Assembly (NCBI GenBank): GCA_964542915.1
Contig: CAZIVP010000006.1
Coordinates: 62,001-126,000 of the forward strand
Length of the DNA: 64,000 nt
From: CAZIVP01 sp964542915
GTDB lineage: Bacteria > Calditrichota > Calditrichia > Calditrichales > Calditrichaceae
Direction of reading: 5' to 3'
The notes beneath the pieces are model-generated. The model was not told the DNA's origin and did no database searches. It saw only the letters and a list, made by a program, of their open reading frames with translations. A program made the position numbers and the translations under genes. Position 1 is the stretch's first letter, and each line of letters starts with the position of its first letter. Shown here piece after piece: positions 45,238 to 53,718 of this stretch.

Positions 45238-45846
45238 TCAAACCGGATTCTGTTCCCGGCGCCGTTGCCGCAAACGCTCGAATACCGCATCCATCTCAAC
45301 ACCCTTTAAACTGAGCAAAACCAACCAGTGATACAACAGGTCAGCCGATTCCTCAATCAGTTTGTCGTTATCGCCCGCCATGGCCTCGATGATCACCTCC
45401 ACCGCCTCTTCGCCCACTTTCTGAGCGATTTTTGCCGGGCCCTTATCGAGCAGTTTATTGGTATAAGAACCCGATTTGGGATTGCGTTTACGCTCCGCGA
45501 TCACCTTCTCCAGTTGATAGATAAAGGGCTGACGGTCGCGGTTGACTTCGGCAAAGCAGGTATCCTTGCCCGTATGGCAGACGGGACCCTGCGGTGCGGT
45601 TTTGATTAACAGCGTATCCTGGTCGCAATCCAGTCGTATCTCTTTTACTTGCAGATAATGGCCGGAAATTTCTCCTTTTGTCCACAACCGTTGTTTGCGC
45701 CGACTGAAAAACGTGACACGTCCTTCCGCCTGGGTTTTTTCGAAGGCTTCCCGGTTCATGTAGCCCAGCATCAGGACTTTACCGGTCTCACTGTCCTGAA
45801 TAACAGCCGGCAATAACCCGTCCTGTTTGTCAAAATTCGGTTTCAT
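45238..45846 (-). CDS. hisIE: Bifunctional phosphoribosyl-AMP cyclohydrolase / phosphoribosyl-ATP pyrophosphatase
   Basis: 202 aa. Residues ~1-110 are HisI (VLMLGYMNREAFEKTQAEGRVTFFSRRKQRLWTKGE, DCDQDTLLIK, GPVCHTGKDTCF), with the zinc cysteines in DCDQD and CHTGKDTC. Residues ~115-200 are HisE (YTNKLLDKGPAKIAQKVGEEAVEVIIEA, EESADLLYHWLVLL). These are steps 2 and 3 of histidine synthesis, fused as in enterobacteria and many FCB bacteria. The start overlaps the hisF stop (ATGA-type). It is the last gene of the operon. Confidence 0.96.
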   Translation of the reverse strand: MKPNFDKQDGLLPAVIQDSETGKVLMLGYMNREAFEKTQAEGRVTFFSRRKQRLWTKGEISGHYLQVKEIRLDCDQDTLLIKTAPQGPVCHTGKDTCFAEVNRDRQPFIYQLEKVIAERKRNPKSGSYTNKLLDKGPAKIAQKVGEEAVEVIIEAMAGDNDKLIEESADLLYHWLVLLSLKGVEMDAVFERLRQRRREQNPV

Positions 45847-46601
45847 AAGCGCACCGTTATTTGATGATTCTTTAAATATTGTTTAAGTTCGGGAATCTTA
45901 ATTTCCCCGAAATGAAAAATACTGGCGGCCAGCGCAGCGTCTGCTTTACCCTCGCCAAAAACTTCCACAAAATGTTCCGGATTTCCCGCTCCGCCGGAGG
46001 CAATCACAGGGATGGGAAGGTCTTCGGAAAGTCGCCGCGTGATTTCGACCGCAAAGCCGTTTTTTGTGCCGTCGTGGTTCATGGACGTTAACAATATTTC
46101 CCCCGCGCCGCGCTGGACCGCTTCTTTCGCCCAGTCGACGGCCCGTTTTTCCGTTCGTTTGCGACCGCCGTGCGTGTACACCCGCCACCGTCCATCCTCT
46201 TCCCTGCGGGCATCGATAGCGAGAACCACACACTGGCTCCCGAAACGTCGCGCTAACGAATCGATTAAAGACGGCTGATTTACGGCGGCCGTATTAACCG
46301 TTACCTTATCAGCGCCGGCGTCCAGCAAACGAGATACATCCGCTTCATTGGCGATGCCGCCGCCGACGGTAAACGGGATGTTAACATGCAATGCAATATC
46401 GCGAACCAATTCGGCGAATGTGGCGCGTTTTTCAATGGTAGCGGTTATGTCCAAAAATACCAGCTCATCAGCGCCGTGCCGGGCATACGCTTGCCCAAGC
46501 TCCACCGGATCCCCCGCCCGCCGGATATTAATAAAGTTAACGCCTTTAACCGTCTGGCCATCTTTTATGTCCAGGCAGGGGATAATCCGTTTGGTTAACA
46601 T
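45843..46601 (-). CDS. hisF: Imidazole glycerol phosphate synthase, cyclase subunit
   Basis: 252 aa TIM barrel. The catalytic acid Asp11 is in IPCLDIKDGQTVKG and the second Asp (~130) is in VLAIDARREEDG. Phosphate-binding segments TVGGGI and ASGGAGNPEHF are intact. It works with HisH to form imidazole glycerol phosphate and AICAR. Its start overlaps the end of hisA and its stop overlaps the hisIE start. Confidence 0.97.
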   Translation of the reverse strand: MLTKRIIPCLDIKDGQTVKGVNFINIRRAGDPVELGQAYARHGADELVFLDITATIEKRATFAELVRDIALHVNIPFTVGGGIANEADVSRLLDAGADKVTVNTAAVNQPSLIDSLARRFGSQCVVLAIDARREEDGRWRVYTHGGRKRTEKRAVDWAKEAVQRGAGEILLTSMNHDGTKNGFAVEITRRLSEDLPIPVIASGGAGNPEHFVEVFGEGKADAALAASIFHFGEIKIPELKQYLKNHQITVRL

Positions 46602-47317
46602 AGGAACGGTTCCAGTTCGTGTAGTTGAATTTTATTTTCGTAGAGGGCTTTTCCGATGATTACACCGTCGATTCCCGTATCACTCAAACGGCGTATATCG
46701 TCGATATGAGTAACGCCGCCGCTTGCGATCACTTCGAGATTCGGAAATTCGTTTTTGATACGCTTATAAAGATTAAAGGCCGGACCCTGCATTTGACCGT
46801 CGCGGCTGATATCGGTACAAATAACGGTTTGAATGCCCTGTTCTGAGTATTGGCGAATGAAATCATCAAGATTGAGCGTCGAAGCTTCCTGCCAGCCGGA
46901 AATGGCAATGCGGTTATCGCGTACATCGGCGCCCAAAATGATGCGATGTGCGCCATAGCGCTCGATCCATGCACGCACCATCTGCGGATTTTTCACCGCC
47001 ACACTTCCGGCGGTTATCTGTCGGGCGCCGCATTCGAAGGCTTTCGCGATATCCGCATCGGATTGGACGCCGCCGCCAAAATCGATTTGCAGGCGCGTCG
47101 CTGCCGCAATTTTGTGTAAAACGGTTGCATTGACGATCTGTCGCTGTTTCGCGCCGTCCAAATCAACCAAATGCAGACGTTGAATACCCGCCTTTTCAAA
47201 TCGTTGCGCCATTTCCAACGGATCATCGGCGTAGATCGTTTTGCTTTTGAAATCGCCCTGACGCAGACGTACACACTGCCCGTCAATCACATCGATGGCC
47301 GGAATAATGGTAATCAT
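46595..47317 (-). CDS. hisA: ProFAR isomerase (1-(5-phosphoribosyl)-5-[(5-phosphoribosylamino)methylideneamino]imidazole-4-carboxamide isomerase)
   Basis: 240 aa TIM barrel related to HisF. IPAIDVIDGQCVRLRQGDF places the catalytic Asp at position 8; the second Asp is in IILGADVRDNRIAISGW (~130). DFGGGVQSD and ASGGVTHIDDI are the phosphate sites. It overlaps hisH upstream by four bases and hisF downstream by seven. Confidence 0.97.
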   Translation of the reverse strand: MITIIPAIDVIDGQCVRLRQGDFKSKTIYADDPLEMAQRFEKAGIQRLHLVDLDGAKQRQIVNATVLHKIAAATRLQIDFGGGVQSDADIAKAFECGARQITAGSVAVKNPQMVRAWIERYGAHRIILGADVRDNRIAISGWQEASTLNLDDFIRQYSEQGIQTVICTDISRDGQMQGPAFNLYKRIKNEFPNLEVIASGGVTHIDDIRRLSDTGIDGVIIGKALYENKIQLHELEPFLC

Positions 47318-47895
47318 AAGTTTAAAAAGTTCCTTAGAATTTGTTCTCCCACATCACTGCTTTTCTCGGGATGGAACTGGACGGCAAAGAAATTGTCCTG
47401 TTGCAATGCGGCGCTGAACGGTACCATGTAATTGCACACCGCACTGGTTTCGGTTGTTACGGGCGCATAATAGCTGTGAACAAAATAAACGAAACGGCCC
47501 TCCCCAATGTTTTTAAATAGGGGACCTTTCAGATTGTAAACGGCATTCCACCCCATATGCGGTACCTTATCCTGCGGCGGGAATTTCACAACCGGCACAT
47601 CGAACAGACCCAACGCCTGTGTATCGTTTTCCTGCGAATGTCGGCACATCAGTTGTAACCCGAGACAGATGCCCAGTATCGGCTGGCGAAGATTTTGCAA
47701 GGTTTGATCGATTTGGTGCTTGCGCAGATAAGCCATGGCGGAATTTGCCTCCCCAACCCCCGGAAATATAACCTTATCCGCTTCTTCAATCCGTTCACGA
47801 TGGTCGCTGACAACGGCGTCCATGCCCAGTCGCTTTAACGCCAATTTTACCGAATGGATATTGCCCGCGTTGTATTTAACGATCACTATATTCAT
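47314..47895 (-). CDS. hisH: Imidazole glycerol phosphate synthase, glutamine amidotransferase subunit
   Basis: 193 aa class I glutamine amidotransferase. The triad is visible: Cys in ILGICLGLQLM (~77), His and Glu in AVQFHPEKS (~175-177). VIFPGVGEANSAM is the oxyanion region. It supplies ammonia to HisF. The start overlaps the hisB stop by four bases and the stop overlaps hisA. Confidence 0.97.
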   Translation of the reverse strand: MNIVIVKYNAGNIHSVKLALKRLGMDAVVSDHRERIEEADKVIFPGVGEANSAMAYLRKHQIDQTLQNLRQPILGICLGLQLMCRHSQENDTQALGLFDVPVVKFPPQDKVPHMGWNAVYNLKGPLFKNIGEGRFVYFVHSYYAPVTTETSAVCNYMVPFSAALQQDNFFAVQFHPEKSSDVGEQILRNFLNL

Positions 47896-48935
47896 AAAAC
47901 ACCTTTACTGCTGGGGATGGTAAACGAGCCGGTTTCTTTGGTCCATGCCATTTTCAGCGACCGTCCGAACGCTTTGAAAATAGCTTCGATTTTATGGTGC
48001 TCATTTTTTCCATCGGCATGAATATGTATCGTGCATTTGGCATGATCGCTCAGTGATTTAAAAAAATGTTCGAACAATTCCGTAGGCATATCGCCGATGC
48101 GTTCCCGATTAAATTCGGCTTTCCATACCAGATAACTCCGACCGCTGAAATCGAGCGCCACTGTCGCCAGTGCTTCATCCATCGGCAAGACAAAGCCGTA
48201 ACGACTGATGCCCTTTTTATCGCCGAGCGCTTTTAGAATACCCTCGCCAAGCACGATGGCGGTATCCTCCACAAGATGGTGCTCATCCACATGCAAATCG
48301 CCCTTCAATTCGCCCCATATATCCATTCCGCTATGTTTGGCTAACAATGCTAACATATGATCGAAGAAACCAATACCCGACTGCGCCGAAAACAAACCTT
48401 CTCCGTCTAATTGAATATGAAGCCGGATATCGGTTTCTGAAGTCGTACGTGTTATTTCGGCGCTTCGATGGGATTTGACCAAACCTTCATAAACGTTCCG
48501 CCAGTTATATTCATTCACTTCATTCGTTTGGGCGGCGAGCGATTTAAAGACACAGACGGGCATTCCAATTTGCTCGGACCATTGTTGCCAATAGGAATTG
48601 TTTGTAATCAAGCGCGCCTCCCGTGCATCAAGTGCAAATGCCTCCGTTAGCAATTGCCCGCGCGCGGTATGCCAGCTTTTTTGCAGCTCTTCAAAGCTGA
48701 AGTGTGCCTTTATGTCCAGCCCCTGTTTCTGCAATAACGTTATAAACGATGCGGGCATCGGTGCGGCATCAACCAGAATCAATTGAAAGCCGTGTTCCCG
48801 TTGCAGGCGATTCAGGTAATAAATGACTTCGGGCTGTAATTGCTCATAATCGCCGGATTGACCTTGCCGGTTCCCGGATTCGGCTGTTTCTGTAATAACG
48901 CCGCGGCTTTGTACAATCAATGTTCTATTCATCAT
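47892..48935 (-). CDS. hisB: Two-domain HisB: imidazoleglycerol-phosphate dehydratase with a degenerate histidinol-phosphatase domain
   Basis: 347 aa, the size and layout of bifunctional enterobacterial HisB (~355). Residues ~160-347 are the dehydratase: GIGFFDHMLALLAKHSG, DLHVDEHHLVEDTAIVLGE, GFVLPMDEALATVALDFSGR and NEHHKIEAIFKAFGRSLK keep the metal-binding His/Glu sets. Residues 1-155 follow the HAD phosphatase in register, but motif I IDRDGT is replaced by VQSRGV (both Asp gone, Gln9 and Arg11 instead), the zinc-loop cysteines are absent and the GDRATD motif is NNSYWQ. So the dehydratase should work and the phosphatase should not. Histidinol-phosphatase must come from a gene outside this window. 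Confidence 0.92.
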   Translation of the reverse strand: MMNRTLIVQSRGVITETAESGNRQGQSGDYEQLQPEVIYYLNRLQREHGFQLILVDAAPMPASFITLLQKQGLDIKAHFSFEELQKSWHTARGQLLTEAFALDAREARLITNNSYWQQWSEQIGMPVCVFKSLAAQTNEVNEYNWRNVYEGLVKSHRSAEITRTTSETDIRLHIQLDGEGLFSAQSGIGFFDHMLALLAKHSGMDIWGELKGDLHVDEHHLVEDTAIVLGEGILKALGDKKGISRYGFVLPMDEALATVALDFSGRSYLVWKAEFNRERIGDMPTELFEHFFKSLSDHAKCTIHIHADGKNEHHKIEAIFKAFGRSLKMAWTKETGSFTIPSSKGVL

Positions 48936-49986
48936 TATCCATTGCCTTTAAAATCCCGATCAAACGTTCGTTTTGCTGACGGCTGCCCACCGTAATGCGC
49001 AGGCATCGTTCACAACGGGGCAAATGCGACCGATCGCGCACCACGATACCCGCTTCGATAAGCGTACGGTAAACCTGTTTCGGATCCCGAAAACGCACCA
49101 ACAAGAAATTGGCTTCCGAAGGGAAAATGTATTCGACCATCGTTAATTTTTTTAAAGACGCTTGCAATTCGTTTTTCTGATGTTGCAACGTCGCAACCAT
49201 CCATTCAAAGCGGTCGGATTTGTGTAAAGCCTTGCTAGCCGTTCTTTGGGTAATGCTGTTGATATTATAGGGCGGTTTAATTTTGTTGAGGATTGCGATT
49301 ATGGATGGGTGCGCGAACGCCGCTCCCAAACGGATACCAGCCATTCCCCATGCTTTGGAAAGTGTTTGCAGGATCACCAGATGATCATACCTTGACAGTT
49401 CCGGCAACCATCCCGGTTCCGGGCTGAAATCGATATAGGCTTCATCGAGGATGACAAGCCCTCCGAACCGCTGCAGAATATATTGCACATCGCGGGCCGG
49501 AAAAAGGTGTCCGGTCGGGTTATTGGGTGAGCAAATAAAAATCAATTTAAGGCTGGGATGGTTTTCTATAACCGAATCAATGGTATCCCGATCGATGTTC
49601 AATTGTTCATCGAGGGCAACTTCCAGTACTTCAATATCGTTCACGCGCGCCGCTACTTTATACATGCCGTATGTGGGCGGCATAATCATGACCTGATCCC
49701 GCGCCGGTTCACAAAAGGCCCGGATTAACAGATCGATTGCCTCATCGCTGCCGTTACCCAAAAAAATGCGATCCGTCGATGTCCGTTTTATAGCGGCCAA
49801 CTGTTTTTTTAATGCACGCTGCAGCGGGTCAGGATAACGATTGAAACCGTCTCCCGAAACGGACCCCAGGCTGTTTTCATTGGCGTCCAGAAAAATCCGC
49901 GCATCGCCGCTGTATTCCTCCCGCGCCGAGTGGTAAGGCTCCAAATCGCGAATATTCTTTCTTATTAATTGTTCAATTGCTTTCAA
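48925..49986 (-). CDS. hisC: Histidinol-phosphate aminotransferase
   Basis: 353 aa from a TTG at 49986, preferred because GGAG lies eight bases upstream and it makes the N-terminus (KAIEQLIRKNIRDLEPYHSAR) match E. coli HisC length; a GTG at 50049 would add 21 residues. PLP features: FLDANEN, FLGNGSDEAIDLLIRAF, LIFICSPNNPTGHLF, VILDEAYIDF, and LQTLSKAWGMAGIRLGAAFA with the Schiff-base Lys. The stop overlaps the hisB start. A 165-228-base gap separates it from hisD, the only sizeable gap within the operon; I see no gene in it. Confidence 0.94.
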   Translation of the reverse strand: MKAIEQLIRKNIRDLEPYHSAREEYSGDARIFLDANENSLGSVSGDGFNRYPDPLQRALKKQLAAIKRTSTDRIFLGNGSDEAIDLLIRAFCEPARDQVMIMPPTYGMYKVAARVNDIEVLEVALDEQLNIDRDTIDSVIENHPSLKLIFICSPNNPTGHLFPARDVQYILQRFGGLVILDEAYIDFSPEPGWLPELSRYDHLVILQTLSKAWGMAGIRLGAAFAHPSIIAILNKIKPPYNINSITQRTASKALHKSDRFEWMVATLQHQKNELQASLKKLTMVEYIFPSEANFLLVRFRDPKQVYRTLIEAGIVVRDRSHLPRCERCLRITVGSRQQNERLIGILKAMDNDE

Positions 49987-50214
49987 ATACTTTGCTCCCG
50001 TTTTTGTAACTAACTGATGTCGGATCGATTTATTCAATGACACAGCCACGCCCTTTCTTCAAACAATGGAGTCAAACCCTTGTTCTCATTAATCCACTCT
50101 TAGCCCCTCTCAAGTTTTTCCCCACGCACACAGGGAAAGGTTTGTTATTACCATACTCGCTACTGATTTTCTTTTATCGCATTACACTTTACTTTTCCAG
50201 GGGCGTCCCAAACG

Positions 50215-51516
50215 TTATTTCAATTTTTTTCCATTTAACTTGCGCTCTCTCCTCACAGCCACAGCCTGCCTATGCGCCTCCAGCCCTTCATGTTCGGCCA
50301 TGGTTTCGATAACCGGCCCCAACTGATCCAATCCCTCGCGGGTGATACGCTGAAACGTTATGGTTTTCATAAAGGATGCCAGCGTCAATCCGCTGTAATT
50401 TCGGGCGTATCCGCCCGTGGGCAGCGTGTGATTGGTTCCGGAAGCATAATCGCCCGCCGATTCCGGTGTGTATGATCCCACAAAAACGGATCCTGCGTTC
50501 GTCACCTTTTCCGTCCACCTCTCTGCATATTTAACATTAAGAATCAGGTGTTCCGGTGCATACTGGTTTAACAAATCCATTGCTGATTCTAAATCCGGCA
50601 ATAAAATCGATTTACTATGTTGCAAGGCTTCCCGGGCGATCTCTTTACGTGGCAGCGATTGCAACCGTTGTTCAACTTCCGTTAAAACACGTTGGAGTAA
50701 TGTATCATCATCCGTGGCGAAAATAACCTGACTATCCGGGCCATGCTCGGCTTGCGATAACAAATCCATTGCGACAAAAGCGGGATCGGCAAATTGGTCG
50801 GCCAGAACCGCCACTTCGGACGGCCCCGCCGGCAAATCGATCGCCACATCTTCAAGACTCAGTAACTGCTTCGCAACCGTTACATAGGCATTACCGGGTC
50901 CGAAAATCTTATACACGGCAGGAATCGATTCCGTGCCGTAAGCCATAGCCGCAACAGCCTGCGCACCGCCCACTCTGAATACGGATGTAATGCCGCTTTG
51001 ATGCGCCGCGTACAAAATGGCCGGATGTATGCCGCCATCGCTTCCGGGCGGACTGCATAATACGATTTGACGACATCCCGCAATAGCCGCCGGTACGGCG
51101 AGCATCAGGACGGTTGAGAATAAAGGAGCGGAGCCGCCCGGAACGTACAATCCGACCTTTTCGATCGGAGTCTCTTTTTGCCAGCAGGTGACGCCCGTTT
51201 CGGTCTCAATTTCTCGTATTTGTGTCATTTGATGTTTATGAAAACGTTCTACATTTGCACGTGCCCGATTGATGGCCTCTTTCAGGCGCGGATTTAAATG
51301 CTCGGCGGCTTGCGAAAGCTCTGTTTCCGTTACACACAGGTCGGAAATATCTATTTGATCGAACCGACGGGTAAAATGACGCAGGGCCTCGTCGCCCTCT
51401 TGCTGTACACGATTTAAGATCGGTTGCACCTGTTCATATAGATTGGTGTAATCGGCCTGTGGTCGTCGGAGCAGCGTTGGCCATTCATCGCGGCCGGGAT
51501 TGCGGTATATTTGCAT
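50215..51516 (-). CDS. hisD: Histidinol dehydrogenase
   Basis: 433 aa. VGLYVPGGSAPLFSTVLML, AIAGCRQIVLCSPPG, GGAQAVAAMAYGTESIP, GPGNAYVTVAKQLL, IDLPAGPSEVAVLAD, SQAEHGPDSQVI and NHTLPTGGYARNYSGLTLASFMKTITFQ are all canonical; the last segments supply zinc and catalytic His/Glu. It catalyses the final two oxidations from histidinol to histidine. It lies 12 bases after hisG. Confidence 0.97.
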   Translation of the reverse strand: MQIYRNPGRDEWPTLLRRPQADYTNLYEQVQPILNRVQQEGDEALRHFTRRFDQIDISDLCVTETELSQAAEHLNPRLKEAINRARANVERFHKHQMTQIREIETETGVTCWQKETPIEKVGLYVPGGSAPLFSTVLMLAVPAAIAGCRQIVLCSPPGSDGGIHPAILYAAHQSGITSVFRVGGAQAVAAMAYGTESIPAVYKIFGPGNAYVTVAKQLLSLEDVAIDLPAGPSEVAVLADQFADPAFVAMDLLSQAEHGPDSQVIFATDDDTLLQRVLTEVEQRLQSLPRKEIAREALQHSKSILLPDLESAMDLLNQYAPEHLILNVKYAERWTEKVTNAGSVFVGSYTPESAGDYASGTNHTLPTGGYARNYSGLTLASFMKTITFQRITREGLDQLGPVIETMAEHEGLEAHRQAVAVRRERKLNGKKLK

Positions 51517-51528
51517 CGTTACTCCGTT

Positions 51529-52386
51529 TCACATAATCATTTTTTCGATTGGAACCACCAAAATACCCTGAGCGCCTGCTTTTTTAAGATTTTCAATGAC
51601 CTGCCAAAAATCATCTTCTTCGATCACCGAATGCAGGGAACTCCAACCCTTTTCGGCAAGCGGCATCACCGTGGGGCTTTTCATGCCGGGTAAAAGATCG
51701 CATATCTGGTCAATTTTGTCATCGGGGGTATTGAGCAGGATATATTTGTACTTACGGGCGCGATTGACGGCTTGCATACGGAACTGCAATTTATCCAGAA
51801 TCCCGCGTTTATCCGCATCCAGCTGCTCATTCACGATCATGACCGCTTCGGAATGCATCACTGTTTCCACTTCTTTTAAGCCGTTATGCAGGAGGGTACT
51901 CCCTGTGCTTACGATATCGAATATCACGTCCGCAAGGCCGATGCTTGGCGCAATCTCTACCGAGCCGCTTATTTCGTGAATGGAGGCGTCCACCTTTTGT
52001 TCAGCCAAAAAGCGGCGCATGATGTTGGGATACGAAGTGGCAATATTTAAACCGGTTAAGTCCTGCGGAGAACGGTACTCCATTGTCCTGGGAACCGCTA
52101 TGGAAAGACGGCAACGGGCGAACCCCAAACGCTCTTCTATAACCAAAGGTCGTTCTTTCTCGGCATAGATATTTTCTCCTACGATACCTGCATCAGCGAT
52201 TCCATCTGCGACACACTCCGGTATGTCGTCATCACGCAGATACAAAATTTCTAAAGGAAAATTGACAGCCTTTGATTTTAACTTGTCCTTACCGCCGTTA
52301 GAAATATGAATGCCACAATCATTTAGCAACCGCATGGTCTCCTCGCTAAGCCGGCCTGTCTTTTGTACACTCAGTGTCAGGGTCAT
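51529..52386 (-). CDS. hisG: ATP phosphoribosyltransferase, long form
   Basis: 285 aa, the long (HisG_L) type with a C-terminal regulatory domain, so no HisZ partner is needed. KTGRLSEETMRLLNDCG at the N-terminus, LYLRDDDIPECVADGIADAGIVGENIY, and the PRPP loop SGSVEIAPSIGLADVIFDIVSTGSTL are typical. Residues ~205-285 are the ACT-like histidine-binding domain (GMKSPTVMPLAEKGWSSLHSVIEEDDFWQVIENLKKAGAQGILVVPIEKMI). It is the first structural gene and lies 35 bases after the attenuator terminator stem, so both attenuation and feedback inhibition should control the pathway. Confidence 0.96.
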   Translation of the reverse strand: MTLTLSVQKTGRLSEETMRLLNDCGIHISNGGKDKLKSKAVNFPLEILYLRDDDIPECVADGIADAGIVGENIYAEKERPLVIEERLGFARCRLSIAVPRTMEYRSPQDLTGLNIATSYPNIMRRFLAEQKVDASIHEISGSVEIAPSIGLADVIFDIVSTGSTLLHNGLKEVETVMHSEAVMIVNEQLDADKRGILDKLQFRMQAVNRARKYKYILLNTPDDKIDQICDLLPGMKSPTVMPLAEKGWSSLHSVIEEDDFWQVIENLKKAGAQGILVVPIEKMIM

Positions 52387-52411
52387 AAATGCCTCATTCT
52401 CTGTTTGCTAC

Positions 52412-52447
52412 AAAATAAAAAACCCGATTCCAACCGGAACCGGGTTT
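52412..52447 (-). terminator. his operon attenuator terminator
   Basis: On the minus strand a 12-bp stem (arms 52436-52447 and 52420-52431, loop GGTT, one G-U pair) is followed by TTTTTTATTTTG. It stands between the leader peptide stop (52473) and hisG (52386). Its 5' arm can instead pair with a segment inside the leader ORF, as described for the attenuator entry. Confidence 0.9.
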
Positions 52448-52575
52448 CTTAAAATGTATATGTTTTAACTGTCTATTCTGGTTTAAATGCAAGAACCCTG
52501 TTCCGGTTTTTTCCGATACTATAATGCATGTGGTGATGGTGTGAATGATGCGTGATGTGTAGAATTAACCGGAAC
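52432..52575 (-). promoter_or_regulatory. his attenuator: three mutually exclusive RNA pairings
   Basis: Segment A (52567-52575, GTTCCGGTT) pairs perfectly with part of segment B (52500-52508, AACCGGAAC). Segment B (52494-52508, AACCGGAACAGGGTT) pairs at 14 of 15 positions with segment C (52432-52446, AACCCGGTTCCGGTT), the antiterminator. The 3' part of C forms the terminator with segment D (52421-52431). The His codons lie between A and B. A ribosome stalled there masks A, frees B to take C, and prevents termination; a ribosome that finishes or never starts leaves A:B and the terminator. Confidence 0.88.
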
Positions 52576-52577
52576 AT
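52473..52577 (-). CDS. hisL: Histidine-rich his operon leader peptide
   Basis: 34 codons from an ATG at 52577 with AAAGGAAA five bases upstream. The peptide begins MFRLIL and then has HITHHSHHHHMH: eight His in twelve residues (codons 52559-52524), followed by YSIGKNRNRVLAFKPE and a TAG. A longer in-frame reading from 52676 exists but lacks a comparable ribosome site. Its role is to sense charged tRNA-His by ribosome stalling, as in the E. coli hisL peptide, which it resembles in logic but not in sequence. Confidence 0.88.
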   Translation of the reverse strand: MFRLILHITHHSHHHHMHYSIGKNRNRVLAFKPE

Positions 52578-52605
52578 AATTTCCTTTAGTATCTGATTTT
52601 CGGCC

Positions 52606-52634
52606 AATATAATGACCGGTTCCATGGCGCGCAA
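52606..52634 (-). promoter_or_regulatory. Possible his operon promoter
   Basis: On the minus strand TTGCGC (52634-52629), a 17-base spacer and TATATT (52611-52606) lie about 30 bases upstream of the leader-peptide ATG. A transcript starting near 52600 would contain the whole attenuator. The -35 matches at three to four positions only. Confidence 0.4.
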
Positions 52635-52677
52635 ATTAATTTTATATGACAAGCGTCTTAAAGCGCTTCGATACAAA

Positions 52678-53718
52678 TCACTGCGTTAGTAACGCCTGAA
52701 GCGCCGAGACAAAACGCTCGATGTCCTCTTCGGTCGTATCCCATGCGGTCATCCAGCGAACTTCATTCATAGCTGCGTTCCATATATAAAAGAAATATTC
52801 CTCTTGCAAAGGTTCAATGATCCCGGCAGGTAATTTGACAAAGACGCCGTTTGTCTCAACCGCTTGAGTAACCTCAATCCCCTCGAGTTCCGAGACCCTT
52901 TTAAAAAGATAACGCGCCATCTCATTAGCATGGAGGGCATTGTGCAACCAAAGATCGTCCGTTAAAAAACGGTTAAATTGAGCGGCAATGTAACGCATTT
53001 TGGAATGCAGCTGCATGCCCTGTTTGCGAATATACTTAAAGGAATGGGATAAATCGGTATTAAAAAACACCACCGCCTCTCCAAACATCAAACCGTTCTT
53101 GGTGCCGCCAAACGACAATACATCCACATCCACGTCTGCGGTGATGGCATGAAGCGGACAATTTAGTGCGGCCGCGGCATTGGATAAACGCGCGCCGTCC
53201 ACATGCAGACGCATATTATTTTGATGGGCAAAATAGGAAAGGGTCTGCAGTTCTTCGATGGTATACACCGTTCCCAATTCGGTCGGTTGTGAAACGGAAA
53301 TTACTCCGGGTTGTACATGGTGCGGAAAGCCACGCGATTCTAACAGCGGTTCGATTTGTTCAATTTCAATTTTACCTTTTTGGGACGGTAAAGGGATCAA
53401 CTTACTTCCTGTAAAATTTTCCGGAGCGCCGCATTCATCCACATTAATATGGGAGGTATTGGCACAGATTACCGCTTCATGGGAACGGAGCATCGCCTGA
53501 AGCGCCAGCACGTTGGCGCCGGTACCACCGTAGACAAAATAGACATCGATATCATTTCCCAGGACCTCTTTAAAGCGCTGAATCGCTGACGCCGTAAAGG
53601 GATCGTCTCCATACCCGACCACATGGCCGCGGTTCGCCGACTCAATGGCCTTCATTATTTCCGGGTGAACCCCCGCATTGTTGTCGCTTGCAAAATTCTT
53701 TCTAATCTCTGCTTGCAT
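52678..53718 (-). CDS. Threonine aldolase-like beta-eliminating lyase
   Basis: 346 aa PLP enzyme of the low-specificity L-threonine aldolase family. FASDNNAGVHPEIMKAIESANRGHVVGYGDDPFTASAIQRFKE, YFVYGGTGANVLALQAML, CANTSHINVDECGAPE, SVSQPTELGTVYTIEELQ, LHVDGARLSNAAAAL, and VLSFGGTKNGLMFGEAVV (Schiff-base Lys) are diagnostic. It would split threonine into glycine and acetaldehyde. It ends 101 bases before the his leader peptide on the same strand; no terminator was found between, so some read-through into the his leader is possible. Confidence 0.9.
   Translation of the reverse strand: MQAEIRKNFASDNNAGVHPEIMKAIESANRGHVVGYGDDPFTASAIQRFKEVLGNDIDVYFVYGGTGANVLALQAMLRSHEAVICANTSHINVDECGAPENFTGSKLIPLPSQKGKIEIEQIEPLLESRGFPHHVQPGVISVSQPTELGTVYTIEELQTLSYFAHQNNMRLHVDGARLSNAAAALNCPLHAITADVDVDVLSFGGTKNGLMFGEAVVFFNTDLSHSFKYIRKQGMQLHSKMRYIAAQFNRFLTDDLWLHNALHANEMARYLFKRVSELEGIEVTQAVETNGVFVKLPAGIIEPLQEEYFFYIWNAAMNEVRWMTAWDTTEEDIERFVSALQALLTQ

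Noticed and set aside
45077..45331. Small plus-strand open frame at the end of the his operon
   Set aside because: No recognisable domain or ribosome site, and it is antisense to hisIE.
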